From a virus, in the IMG/VR virus record IMGVR_UViG_3300027833_000155, positions 1-31,531 of that record: a stretch of DNA of 31,531 nt, one strand, 5' to 3'. Below the pieces are notes generated by a model, which saw nothing but the letters and a program-made list of their open reading frames with translations, did no database searches and had not been told where the DNA came from. Positions 20,818 through 30,200 of this stretch are shown in pieces. A program made the translations under genes and the position numbers. The first letter of the stretch is position 1; every line of letters begins with the position of its first letter.

Positions 20818-20872
20818 CTTAATAAATCTTAAAGAACAAGTAACAGAAGCTAAACAAAGAATTGAGGATTAA
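20642..20872 (+). CDS. overlapping small helical protein (76 aa) in the portal tail
   Basis: A 76-codon gene in the +1 frame relative to the portal; its first 176 bases lie inside the portal C-terminus. AGGAG stands exactly 6 bases before its ATG, the best-placed ribosome site in the area. The product is a sensible helical protein: VTNQELWEALKEHLNNLKM, later TSELEVFRKQGKVSSLANLI and a final LKEQVTEAKQRIED. The Leu-Trp...Leu pattern with QGK and a closing coiled coil looks like a real phage family found behind portals. The portal text in the overlap is low complexity. Stop TAA is 3 bases before the next ATG. Confidence 0.78.
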   Translation: MLDKEMAARLSPLVTNQELWEALKEHLNNLKMLELQGLAVATSELEVFRKQGKVSSLANLINLKEQVTEAKQRIED

Positions 20873-20875
20873 CCC

Positions 20876-22615
20876 ATGAAGATACCTAAAAAGTCAGCTA
20901 AGAAAGTTTTAAGTTTGTTATCAAAACTTTCTGATAAAGAAGTTGCTGAAGCAGGTGCTAAAGCATCAACGACAAAAAAGAATAAAGTAGATTCTGAACG
21001 TATACGCGAAGCTTTAGAAGAACGTATGGCTGACAATCCTCAGTATTTAGATACTTTAAGTGATGATGAATATATAGATCTTATGGATGCTCTCCCTGAA
21101 AAAGAGCGTTTAAAAATGTTAGGAGATGATTACGGTGTTGAAATAGCTGAGTCTCAAGAGGGTATGATGACTTCTATGACACCTAAAGAAGCAGCGAATA
21201 GCTTAGAACTATTTACAGGTGCTTCAGAAGTTTCTCAATATTTAAATACATTAGATGCTAAAGGTCTTAAAGAGTTTAGAGAAAATGTAAATGAATCAGA
21301 TGTAGATTTATATGGCCCTGCCTTAGATCGTTTAGAATCTACTGGCCCTAGAGTAGTTAAAGCTGAAGGCGGTTCTATGTTAGTACCACCAGAGCGTGAA
21401 GAATATAGCAAGGGCGGTAGAGTTGGAGAAATGATTATAGGCATGTTGCGTAAGAATGTTAAGAAAGGCAAGAAGCCAACACGCAAACAAATAGATACTG
21501 CTGTAGTTGAAACAAAAGAAACATATCCTAATTTAATTACAAAGCTAACTAAAGAAAACAAAGAAGACGAAAAGAGTTTACGTTTTTTTGAAAACTATGC
21601 TACAGGTGGTGGTGGTAAAACTGATTTAGATTCAATTATTGCAAGTCTTAAAGATAATGCAACTGAAAGTCAAGAAGCTACAAAACCTTTAGTAAGGAAA
21701 CAAAAAACTTATCGTAGTGATATGGCTAAAAATACTGCGGGTACAGCAGGTGTAACAATGTTGTTACTAGAAGGCCCAGAAGCAGTTAAAGATGTATATG
21801 AAAGTTTAACTGAAAGCAAACGTGAAAAGTTTGAAAGTGCATTTAGCGAAGCTCACAATGCAGGAGAAAATACTTTCATGTTTGACGGTCAAGAATATAC
21901 TACAGATGTAGCTAAAGGAAGAGAAGCTAAAGCTTTTGGTGGAATATTTAAATTTCTTAAAGAAAAAATAAAAACAATACAAAAAGCAGAAGCACCTAGT
22001 ATCAATGAAATGGAAGCTGCTTTAGCTCCTGCGGATATGTCTTTAAGAATGATGTCTGAAGGCGGTTCAATGTTACTGCCCCCAGAACTACAAGATACTT
22101 ATGACAATATTCCAGAAGAAGAAAAAGAAGCGGCTGAAAAGTCACAGCTTCCTGACGCTGAAATGGAAAATAACTATTTGCAATTTATACTTGACGAGTC
22201 TTTAGAAGAAGACGATCAAGATTATTTAATGGACGTTCTAGAACAAGACGAACGTCTAAGCAGCATCTTTGATCAAGTTATGGATGTTGCAGGAGAATTC
22301 TCAGGTGAAGGGGAAGTAGACGGCCCCGGAACTGGAGTATCAGATTCGATACCCGCAAGGTTATCGGATGGTGAATTTGTTTTCACCAGAAAGGCTACTG
22401 ATCAACTAGGCGCGGAACAGCTACAAACTATGATGGACGATGCTGAACGTGCTTATGACGGTGGTTTAATGAAAAAAGCATTTGGTGGTATTGCTTATAA
22501 TCCTATGGGAAGCGGTAAAATGACTAATAGGATAACTGAGGATGAACTTACGGAAGAAGAAATTAAGCGACAAATGATTAATTCTAACCGTATGCCAAGT
22601 GTAACCCCACGATAA
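20876..22615 (+). CDS. large acidic phage structural protein (579 aa)
   Basis: A 579-residue, acidic and Lys-rich protein between portal and scaffold. It holds two copies of a short motif: EGGSMLVPPE (164-173) and EGGSMLLPPE (about 396-405). Near the C-terminus it has GPGTGVSDSIPARLSDGEF (from about residue 483), a motif widespread in virion proteins of marine phages. Long charged helical stretches suggest flexible, possibly internal virion packing. The assignment as a virion protein rests on motif and position; scaffold-like or ejection roles are both possible. GAGG lies 8 bases before the ATG. Confidence 0.75.
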   Translation: MKIPKKSAKKVLSLLSKLSDKEVAEAGAKASTTKKNKVDSERIREALEERMADNPQYLDTLSDDEYIDLMDALPEKERLKMLGDDYGVEIAESQEGMMTSMTPKEAANSLELFTGASEVSQYLNTLDAKGLKEFRENVNESDVDLYGPALDRLESTGPRVVKAEGGSMLVPPEREEYSKGGRVGEMIIGMLRKNVKKGKKPTRKQIDTAVVETKETYPNLITKLTKENKEDEKSLRFFENYATGGGGKTDLDSIIASLKDNATESQEATKPLVRKQKTYRSDMAKNTAGTAGVTMLLLEGPEAVKDVYESLTESKREKFESAFSEAHNAGENTFMFDGQEYTTDVAKGREAKAFGGIFKFLKEKIKTIQKAEAPSINEMEAALAPADMSLRMMSEGGSMLLPPELQDTYDNIPEEEKEAAEKSQLPDAEMENNYLQFILDESLEEDDQDYLMDVLEQDERLSSIFDQVMDVAGEFSGEGEVDGPGTGVSDSIPARLSDGEFVFTRKATDQLGAEQLQTMMDDAERAYDGGLMKKAFGGIAYNPMGSGKMTNRITEDELTEEEIKRQMINSNRMPSVTPR

Positions 22616-22749
22616 GGCCACTCTATTTTAGACCCCTTATCATTTTTAAAACCTAGAGGCCACCTTGAAGTATCAAGACCCTTTGTTGTAAACGCGAACA
22701 ATGAAGCCACCTTGAAAGACTAGCAAGCCCCAAAAGGAGTGTGACGATT
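22616..22749. other. 134-base gap with a repeated GCCACCTTGAA element
   Basis: GCCACCTTGAA occurs at 22659-22669 and 22706-22716, and GGCCAC also at 22616-22621. No reading frame of note and no convincing sigma70 promoter. AGGAG near 22735 is the ribosome site for the scaffold gene. The repeats could be a leader element before scaffold and capsid. Confidence 0.45.
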
Positions 22750-23604
22750 ATGTCCGAAGCAATTGAAAGTATAACTGAAGAACAAGCACCTAATCCGTAC
22801 AATTCACGAAAGGAGTGGCATGTACCAGATGCTCCAAGTAGAGGAAGTGCAGATGGGCTGTTTTATGATGATAGATCTGAAACACAGGCTACCCGCAATG
22901 CGGCCCCTGAAGAAGTTGAAGAAACATCAGCAAAAAGAACTAACTATAAAAAACGCTATGATGATTTAAAAAAGCATTATGATCAAAGGATTTCAGATTT
23001 TAAACAACGAGAACTAGAGTTACAAGCAGCGGCTATGGAGCAACAACCTGCTTACGCACCGCCTAAGTCACTTGAAGATCTTGAAGAATTTAAAAGCCAA
23101 TATCCTGATCTATATGAAACTGTTGAAAGTGTTGCTCACCTACAAAGTGAACAACAACTAGAGCAGATAAAATCAAAGCTTTCTGTTATCGAAGAAAGAG
23201 AAGCTGCCATAACACGTAGAGAAGCTGAAACAGCCCTACATGAGAGGCATCCCGATTTTGACGATATAAGAGGTGATGATCGTTTTCACAACTGGGCCAA
23301 AGAACAGCCAGAACAAATTCAAGGCTGGATCTATAACAACCCAGATAATGTACCTTTAGCCATTAAAGCAATTGATCTTTATAAGTTGGAGACAGGACTC
23401 AGTTCTACTAAGTCTGCTAAGAACAAAAAGTCGCAACCTACTTCATCAGCGGCTGATTTTGTTTCTACTAAAACAAATGCAGTAGATGCAAAACAACCGA
23501 AGGTGTGGACTCAACGGGAAATCTCTAAACTTTCGATGGCTCAATTTGACAAATATGAAAGTGAAATTGATCAAGCCATTATGGAAGGCAGAGTAATCCC
23601 ATAA
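22750..23604 (+). CDS. capsid scaffolding protein
   Basis: A 284-residue, highly charged, helical protein directly before the major capsid gene, the normal place for a scaffold. It has a central coiled coil (about 50-105, KKRYDDLKKHYDQRISDFK) and another around 120-160, low hydrophobicity, and a helical C-terminus ending SKLSMAQFDKYESEIDQAIM, as scaffold C-termini contact the coat. I choose ATG 22750: AGGAG is 10 bases before it, while the GTG at 22741 is one base from AGGAG and cannot be served by it. Confidence 0.83.
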   Translation: MSEAIESITEEQAPNPYNSRKEWHVPDAPSRGSADGLFYDDRSETQATRNAAPEEVEETSAKRTNYKKRYDDLKKHYDQRISDFKQRELELQAAAMEQQPAYAPPKSLEDLEEFKSQYPDLYETVESVAHLQSEQQLEQIKSKLSVIEEREAAITRREAETALHERHPDFDDIRGDDRFHNWAKEQPEQIQGWIYNNPDNVPLAIKAIDLYKLETGLSSTKSAKNKKSQPTSSAADFVSTKTNAVDAKQPKVWTQREISKLSMAQFDKYESEIDQAIMEGRVIP

Positions 23605-23634
23605 TAATTTAATGTCTTTTTAGGAGAATATAAC

Positions 23635-24609
23635 ATGGCTCAATATTTTGAACCCTCAACGGATACTAATGCTAACTTTGCAAACAGTGTCGCAGGTCAA
23701 ACTAACTCGTACTTCCTTCCAGCAGTTTACTCAAAGAAGGTTCTAAACTTCTTCCGTAAAGCTTCTGTATGTGAAGCAATCACTAACACTGACTATGCTG
23801 GTGAAATTACTGCTTTCGGTGACTCTGTAAAGATCATCAAAGAGCCTGTAATTTCTGTTTCTGCTTACACCCGTGGCAGCGACACTACAGCTACTAAGCT
23901 AACTGACCAAGAAGTTAATTTGGTTGTTGACAACGCTAACGCTTTCAAGTTTATCGTTGATGACATCGAAACTTCTATGTCTCATGTAAACTTCAAAGAA
24001 GTTGCATCTTCATCGGCTGCTTACGCTCTGCGTGATGCTTTCGATTCTGCTGTAATTTCTGAGATGTTTGCTGGTGTATCGGCTGCTACTCCTAACCATA
24101 TCCTTGGTTCTGACAACGCAACTGACCTAGCTGGCGGTACTTTTGATGGTACTGGTAACTTGGACATTGGTCAAGCTTCTGGCGAACACGATCCTTTGGA
24201 TGTTATGGCTCACATGGCCCGTCTACTTGACGAGCAAAACGTGCCAGAAGAAGGTCGTTGGTTCCTAGCACCACCTAGCTTCTACGAGCAGCTTTCACAA
24301 GCAAGCTCTAAGTTGATGTCTGTAGACTTTAACGCTGGTCAAGGCTCTATCCGTAACGGTCTGGTTTCTTCAGGCAAGCTACGTGGCTTTGACATGTATA
24401 AGTCTAACAACATTGCAGCTACTTCTAACGCTGCGGGCAAGATCCTTGCTGGTCACGTTAGTTCTACTGCAACTGCACAGACTATCACTAGCACTGAGGT
24501 CATTCGTGATCCAGATAGCTTTGGTGACATCTGTCGTGGTCTGCATGTATTTGGAGCAGAGGTTCTACGACCTGAAGCTCTAGTATCTGCATTCTACGGT
24601 ATAGACTAA
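23635..24609 (+). CDS. major capsid protein
   Basis: A 324-residue coat protein of HK97-fold type as in podoviruses. Recognisable parts: LPAVYSKKVLNFFRKASV near 28-45, a FIVDDIETSMSHVNFKEVA block at about 106-124 followed by AYALRDAFDSAV, and a C-terminal EVLRPEALVSAFYG. AGGAG lies 8 bases before the ATG. Codon use differs from its neighbours, with more C-ending codons (AAC, TTC, GAC, ATC), as expected for the most highly expressed gene. A terminator follows the stop. Confidence 0.93.
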   Translation: MAQYFEPSTDTNANFANSVAGQTNSYFLPAVYSKKVLNFFRKASVCEAITNTDYAGEITAFGDSVKIIKEPVISVSAYTRGSDTTATKLTDQEVNLVVDNANAFKFIVDDIETSMSHVNFKEVASSSAAYALRDAFDSAVISEMFAGVSAATPNHILGSDNATDLAGGTFDGTGNLDIGQASGEHDPLDVMAHMARLLDEQNVPEEGRWFLAPPSFYEQLSQASSKLMSVDFNAGQGSIRNGLVSSGKLRGFDMYKSNNIAATSNAAGKILAGHVSSTATAQTITSTEVIRDPDSFGDICRGLHVFGAEVLRPEALVSAFYGID

Positions 24610-24624
24610 GCTGTAAATTAAAGT

Positions 24625-24652
24625 CGGGGGTGTAAAAGCCCCCGCACTTTTT
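24625..24652 (+). terminator. rho-independent terminator after the capsid gene
   Basis: CGGGGG (24625-24630), 8-base loop, CCCCCG (24639-24644), CAC, then five T (24648-24652). It starts 15 bases after the capsid stop and ends right before AAGGAG of the next gene. Position matches the T-phi terminator of T7, which also follows the capsid gene and is leaky. Confidence 0.85.
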
Positions 24653-24664
24653 AAGGAGAAATAA

Positions 24665-24841
24665 ATGCCTCAAGTTGGAAGTAATGCAAAGCCTATAATG
24701 ATTAAAGGCAAAAAAACTGGAAAGATTTTAGGCGATACAGGAAGTTGGTACAAGCCCGATAATAAAAAGAAATATGAAAACAACTGGGACGCAATATGGG
24801 GAAATAAAGAAACCCCTAAAACTAAATCAAAGGCACAGTAA
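24665..24841 (+). CDS. small phage protein with YENNWDAIWG motif (58 aa)
   Basis: A 58-residue basic protein with AAGGAG 6 bases before its ATG. It starts MPQVGSNAKPIMIKGKKTGK and contains WYKPDNKKKYENNWDAIWG. The second part resembles the (Y/F)-x-x-N-(W/F)-D-x-I(F/W) motif of the small protein at 8908-9069. It lies between the capsid terminator and the adaptor gene (2-base gap). Likely a virion-assembly or structural small protein by position; function unknown. Confidence 0.72.
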   Translation: MPQVGSNAKPIMIKGKKTGKILGDTGSWYKPDNKKKYENNWDAIWGNKETPKTKSKAQ

Positions 24842-24843
24842 TT

Positions 24844-25614
24844 ATGTCAACAAGTTATTTAGACTTAACAAACGAACTTCTCCGCGAACTAAACGAAGTT
24901 CCTTTAACAGCAGGAAATTTTGCTGCTTCTATTGGCGTTCAACAACACGTTAAAGATTCTGTAAATCGTGCATACTTTGATATAATTAATGAAGAACCAC
25001 AATGGCCTTATTTAGCAGTTACTGAAAGTGGTGATGTAGATCCCATGTACGGAAATGTATATGTAGAAACAGTAGCTGGACAAAGATATTATGAATTAAA
25101 ATCTACAAGTGATTCTATCACTACTGATTATGGTTCAATAGACTGGGATAACTTTTATCTCACAACTGTAGGTGTTAGCGGTGAATCTGCTCCCTTTGAA
25201 GGGCGTAATTTACGTTATATTACCACAGAAGAATTTAAAGATTTTCGGAGAGTTTCTGAAAATTTAGATGATGCAGACACTCAAAACTATGGCGTTCCTA
25301 ACGCTGTTACTAGAAGCCCAGATGCTAGAAAATTTGGATTAAGTCCAATACCAGATAAAGTTTATCGTATTTGGTTTTTTGCGTGGAGCCTTCCTACAAA
25401 ACTATCAAGTGCTACAGACACTTTAGTTTTTCCTGAAGTATATAGTTCTGTTTTATTATCAAGAGCTAGATATTACATACATCAATTTAAAGATAACCCA
25501 CAAGCAGCAGCGTTTGCATTAGACGATTACAAAAAAGGCTTACGTAGCATGAGGTCTAATTTATTAGAGCCTACTCCTGCGTATTTTAAAGATGATCGAA
25601 TGAGATTCGTATAA
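24844..25614 (+). CDS. tail adaptor protein (T7 gp11-like position)
   Basis: A 256-residue protein starting with a helical MSTSYLDLTNELLRELNEV motif that is typical of podovirus adaptor proteins, which form a ring below the portal and join the tail. The middle contains aromatic beta-rich segments (IDWDNFYLTTVGV), and the end is helical (YYIHQFKDNPQAAAFALDDY). Length and order (capsid, adaptor, nozzle) agree with T7 gp11 and related tail tubular A proteins. No obvious ribosome site precedes the ATG, 2 bases after the previous stop, so coupled translation is likely. Confidence 0.78.
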   Translation: MSTSYLDLTNELLRELNEVPLTAGNFAASIGVQQHVKDSVNRAYFDIINEEPQWPYLAVTESGDVDPMYGNVYVETVAGQRYYELKSTSDSITTDYGSIDWDNFYLTTVGVSGESAPFEGRNLRYITTEEFKDFRRVSENLDDADTQNYGVPNAVTRSPDARKFGLSPIPDKVYRIWFFAWSLPTKLSSATDTLVFPEVYSSVLLSRARYYIHQFKDNPQAAAFALDDYKKGLRSMRSNLLEPTPAYFKDDRMRFV

Positions 25615-25615
25615 T

Positions 25616-27211
25616 ATGGCAGCTTCACAACCTTTTGGTATTTCATGCAAAGGTGGATTAAACACTAATCTTAATCAGCTTGAAATGCTTTCACAGCCGG
25701 GACTTGCTACAAAGTTACAAAACTTTGAAGTAGATCCTGACGGGGGCTACCGTAGAATAAATGGCTACACAGCTTATGGTTCTGCGCGTCCAAATGCGGC
25801 AAATAAAATTTTAGGCTTGCATGTATATGCAGACGGCTTAATTATATGTTCTGGAACAAACATTTATTTTAGCACTACTGGTAATAGTTGGTTGCAAATA
25901 AACAAAGCAAGCGTCAGTAATAGCGGAGATAACTACAGCACTTTTAATGGCAGATCTGCTTTAACAAGAACTAATCAAGGACAAATAACTTTTACATCTT
26001 TTGAAGGCAACACAGATTACGGAAAAGTTATTATTACAGACGGTGTTAATAAACCATATTTTTTCCACATGACAGGTACTGGAGGTTTAGAAACTCGTAC
26101 TTTTTTTGCTGAAGAAATAACTGTAAATTCAACTGAAGGCCCAACTGTAGGCGAATATCATAAAACAGTTTTTGTAGTTGGTGGTTCTTCAGCTAATCCT
26201 AACACTATTTATTACTCTGCTTTAAACGACCCCACAAGTTTTACTGGCGGTCATGCTGTAGTAATTGATGATAAAATAGTAGGCTTAAAAAGTTTTCGTG
26301 ACGATATAATTATTTTTTGTCAAAACAGTTTACACAAACTATCAAATGTTGAAGATCATAATAGTGTTAGCATTACTCCAATAGCGCAAAACGTAGGCTG
26401 TGTATCTAGCCACAGCATTCAAGAAATAGGCGGTGACTTAGTATTTTTATCGCAAGACGGTATACGTTCTGTTGCGGGTACAGTACGTATTGGTGACGTT
26501 GAATTAGGATCAGTAAGCAGACAAATACAAGAACGTATTTCAAATATTGCGGCTACAATAGATGAACTTACAATTTCTAGTGCTGTTCTTAGAAATAAAT
26601 CTCAATATAGATTATTTTATAGCACTGCTAATGCAACAACAGAAGGATCAAAAGGAATTATAGGTACTTTAACTGCTAACGGTTTTGAGTGGTCTGAAAC
26701 TTTAGGAATACAAGCAACAGGTTTTACTACAGGATTTAATTCTAGCGGAGTTGAAAAAGAGTATCATGGAGATAATAAAGGTTATATTTATAATCACGAT
26801 ATCGGTACTTCTTTTTTAAGTCAGGGAACAGCTTTAAACATAGACGCACAGTACATTACTCCTAATTTTGATTTTGGTGACGTAGGAACTAGAAAAACAA
26901 TTCACTATGCAAAAATATCTATTTCTCCTGAAGGAGAAGTTAACCCTTCATTACGATTAAGATATGATTATGAAAGCACTGACATACCACAACCAGCAGA
27001 TTATCAACTAGCTTCTATACCTTTACCTGCTATTTTCGGATCAGCGTCTTTTGGAGGTGCTGTTTTTGGAGCAAGCAATGATCCAATGATTAGACAGGCA
27101 GTAGAAGGAAGTGGACACTCTGTAAGTTTTAGAATTAGTAGTAACGACACAAAAGCCCCTTATTCAATTAACGGTATATATATTAATTACGTTCCAGCAG
27201 GTAGGAGATAA
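25616..27211 (+). CDS. tail nozzle-like protein (T7 gp12 / P22 gp10-like position)
   Basis: A 531-residue beta-rich protein. Its start, GISCKGGLNTNLNQLEML, followed by LQNFEVDPDGGYRRINGY, is typical of tail hub or nozzle proteins that begin by wrapping around the adaptor. The body contains repeated short beta motifs (ILGLHVYADGLIICSGTNIY, VGLKSFRDDIIIFCQNSLH) as in a beta-propeller. Length lies between P22 gp10 (472) and T7 gp12 (794). It is one base after the adaptor stop. Function as nozzle is inferred from position and beta-propeller character. Confidence 0.75.
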   Translation: MAASQPFGISCKGGLNTNLNQLEMLSQPGLATKLQNFEVDPDGGYRRINGYTAYGSARPNAANKILGLHVYADGLIICSGTNIYFSTTGNSWLQINKASVSNSGDNYSTFNGRSALTRTNQGQITFTSFEGNTDYGKVIITDGVNKPYFFHMTGTGGLETRTFFAEEITVNSTEGPTVGEYHKTVFVVGGSSANPNTIYYSALNDPTSFTGGHAVVIDDKIVGLKSFRDDIIIFCQNSLHKLSNVEDHNSVSITPIAQNVGCVSSHSIQEIGGDLVFLSQDGIRSVAGTVRIGDVELGSVSRQIQERISNIAATIDELTISSAVLRNKSQYRLFYSTANATTEGSKGIIGTLTANGFEWSETLGIQATGFTTGFNSSGVEKEYHGDNKGYIYNHDIGTSFLSQGTALNIDAQYITPNFDFGDVGTRKTIHYAKISISPEGEVNPSLRLRYDYESTDIPQPADYQLASIPLPAIFGSASFGGAVFGASNDPMIRQAVEGSGHSVSFRISSNDTKAPYSINGIYINYVPAGRR

Positions 27212-27214
27212 CCA

Positions 27215-30200
27215 ATGGCAGGTACAAGCTATACAAGACAAAGTACACTTACAGATGGAGACACCATCACCGCTTCATTGTTTAATGATGAGTATAATAA
27301 ATTAGTTAGTGCGTTTTCTTATACTACTTCTGGAACCACAGGACACCAACACGATGGTGGAGCAGGAGAAGGCGGTAACATTGAAATCATTGGCGACCAA
27401 GATTTTTTAAACAAGATAGTTGTTGATAGTTCTAACAACCGATGGAGCGTCTTTGTAGAAGTAGGTGGCAGTGCAGTTGAGCAAGTACGCATTGAAGACG
27501 GTGTAGTATATCCAGTAACCGACAGTGACGTAGACCTTGGTACAAATGCTTTGCGTTTCAAGAACGCATACATCGACAGCCTTACAGCTACTGGCAACCT
27601 TACAGTTGGTGGAAACATAACTGTAACAGGCAACGTAGATGTTGACGGCATTGTAGAGTTTGACGGTCTATCAGGCACAGGATCAGTCACAGTCACAGAC
27701 ATTTTAGATCAAGACGATATGTCAGGCAACAGTGCTACAGCTCTTGCAACTCAACAAAGCATTAAAGCCTACGTAGACGCACAGCAAGATACTGTAGATA
27801 CTTTTGGCGAAGTCTTAGCACTCAGCAACACTACTGCGGGTACAGACATTTCTGTATCGACTGACGATAAAGTACAGTTCCGTGATTCAGCTATTTATAT
27901 TAACTCTAGTGCTGACGGACAATTAGACATTGTTGCAGACACTGAGATTCAAATAGCCGCCACAACTATAGATATTAATGGTGCAATCAATGCAAGTGGC
28001 GAAATTATTGCCGCAAGCTTAGACATCTCTGGAAACATTGATGTTGATGGAACAACAAATCTTGACGTTGTTGACATTGATGGCGCTGTGGACATGGCTA
28101 CAACGCTTGCAGTAGCAGGTAATGTAGACTTTAATGGCGATCTAGATGTAGATGGAACAACTAACTTAGATGTTGTGGACATTGATGGTGCTGTGGACAT
28201 GGCCTCTACACTTACTGTTGCAAGTAATATTGTAGTAGGCGGCACAGTTGATGGCCGTGATGTAGCTACAGATGGTACAAAGCTAGATGGCATAGAAGCC
28301 TCCGCAACCGCAGACCAATCAAATGCAGAGATTCGTACAGCCGTTGAAGCCGCAACAGATTCTAATGTATTTACAGACGCTGACCACAGTAAGTTAAATG
28401 CTGTTGAAGCCTCCGCAGACGTAACGGACACAGCTAACGTCACAGCCGCAGGAGCTTTGATGGATAGTGAAGTTACTAACCTAGCACAAGTTAAAGCTTT
28501 TGACTCTTCTGATTATGCTACGGCTGCTCAAGGAACTTTGGCTACAAACGCTTTGCCTAAGTCTGGCGGTGCAATGACCGGAGCGATAACAACTAACAGC
28601 ACTTTTGACGGTGTTGATATTGCAACAAGAGATGGTGTACTAACTACGACTACAAATACTGCAAATGCAGCACTTCCTAAAGCTGGTGGAACTATGACTG
28701 GCGCGATTGCTATGGGAACTTCAAAAATTACTGGAGCAGGAAATCCTACAGCCAACCAAGATGTAGCTACAAAAGCTTATGTTGATACAGAAGTAGCGGG
28801 GGTCGTTGACTCTGCTCCCGCAGCTTTGAATACTTTAAACGAGTTAGCCGCTGCTTTAGGTGACGATGCTAACTTTTCTACAACTGTAACAAATAGTATA
28901 GCTGCTAAACTTCCTAAAGCTGGAGGCACGATGACTGGTGCAATAGCTATGGGAACTTCTAAAATTACAGGCATGGGAAACCCTACAGCGGCTCAAGATG
29001 CTGCTACTAAAGCTTATGTTGATAATAATTCTAATTATTCTCTTCCAGTAGCAACTAATTCAGCTTTAGGAGGCATTGAATTATTTAGTAATACAGATCA
29101 GTCCGTAGCCGCTAATGCAGTAACTACTACTGCTTCAAGAACTTACGGCATTCAATTAAACAGCGCAAACCAAGCTGTTGTTAATGTTCCTTGGACAGAT
29201 ACTAACACAACATACAGCGTTGGGGATGGTGGTCTATCACAAATCAACTTTACGTCTGCTGATCATACTAAGTTAAATGGCATAGCTACAAGTGCTAATA
29301 ATTATACTTTGCCTTTGGCTACTAACACCGTTAGAGGCGGTATAGAATTATTTAACAACACAGATCAATCTGTCGCGGCAAATAGTGTGACTACTACTGC
29401 AAGCAGAACTTACGGCATCCAACTAAATAGTGCGAATCAAGCTGTTGTTAATGTTCCTTGGACAGATACTAACACAACGTACAGCGTTGGAGATGGTGGT
29501 CTAACTCAAAATAATTTTACAGATGCGGATCATACTAAGTTAAATGGAATCGCTACTGGAGCTACAGCTAACGTAGGTGATATTACAGGCGTTACGGCAG
29601 GAACAAATCTCAATGGTGGAGGTACTAGCGGTGCTGTCACTATAAACGTAGATGCTTCACCTTCTTTTACTAATGTAACAGCCAGTGGCGATATGACTGT
29701 AGGCGATCAAATTTTCCATGCTGGCGACACTGATACTTACATGCAGTTCCACGCTGCTGACCAGTGGCGTGTAGTTACTGGTGGAGCAGAGCGTTTAGAA
29801 GTTAATAACACTGATGTTACAATTGCTGGAACACTTAATGTTCGTACTGCTATTGATCTTGCAGATAATGATGTTCTACGCTTTGGTTCGGGCGATGATG
29901 CAGAGTTTTTCCACAATGGCTCACACCTGTATACAGATTTAAATACAGGAGATTGGTATATTAGAAATGGAACAACTGCTGAGTTTTTCTTTAATGACAA
30001 CGGAGACTTTCATGCTGATGGTAATATTTTTGCTTATTCAACATCTACAGGCTCTGATATTAAATTAAAAGATAATGTTGAAACTATACCAAATGCTTTA
30101 GAAAAACTAGATGCTATTACAGGCTGCACATGGGATTGGAAACACAATAATAAAGAAGGAGCAGGAGTTATTGCTCAAGATTTAGAAAAAGTTTTACCTA

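Noticed and set aside
22741-22752. GTG start for the scaffold
   Set aside because: AGGAG is only one base from this GTG; the ATG at 22750 is correctly spaced.
27319-27702. 127-codon frame on the minus strand at the start of the fibre gene
   Set aside because: Antisense shadow of the fibre attachment domain, Pro/Ser/Thr/Val-rich, with no supporting context.
27949-28443. 164-codon open frame on the minus strand inside the tail fibre gene
   Set aside because: It is antisense to a clear fibre protein with repeats; its Ala/Ser/Val/Thr-rich text mirrors the fibre codons and no ribosome site or neighbour supports it.
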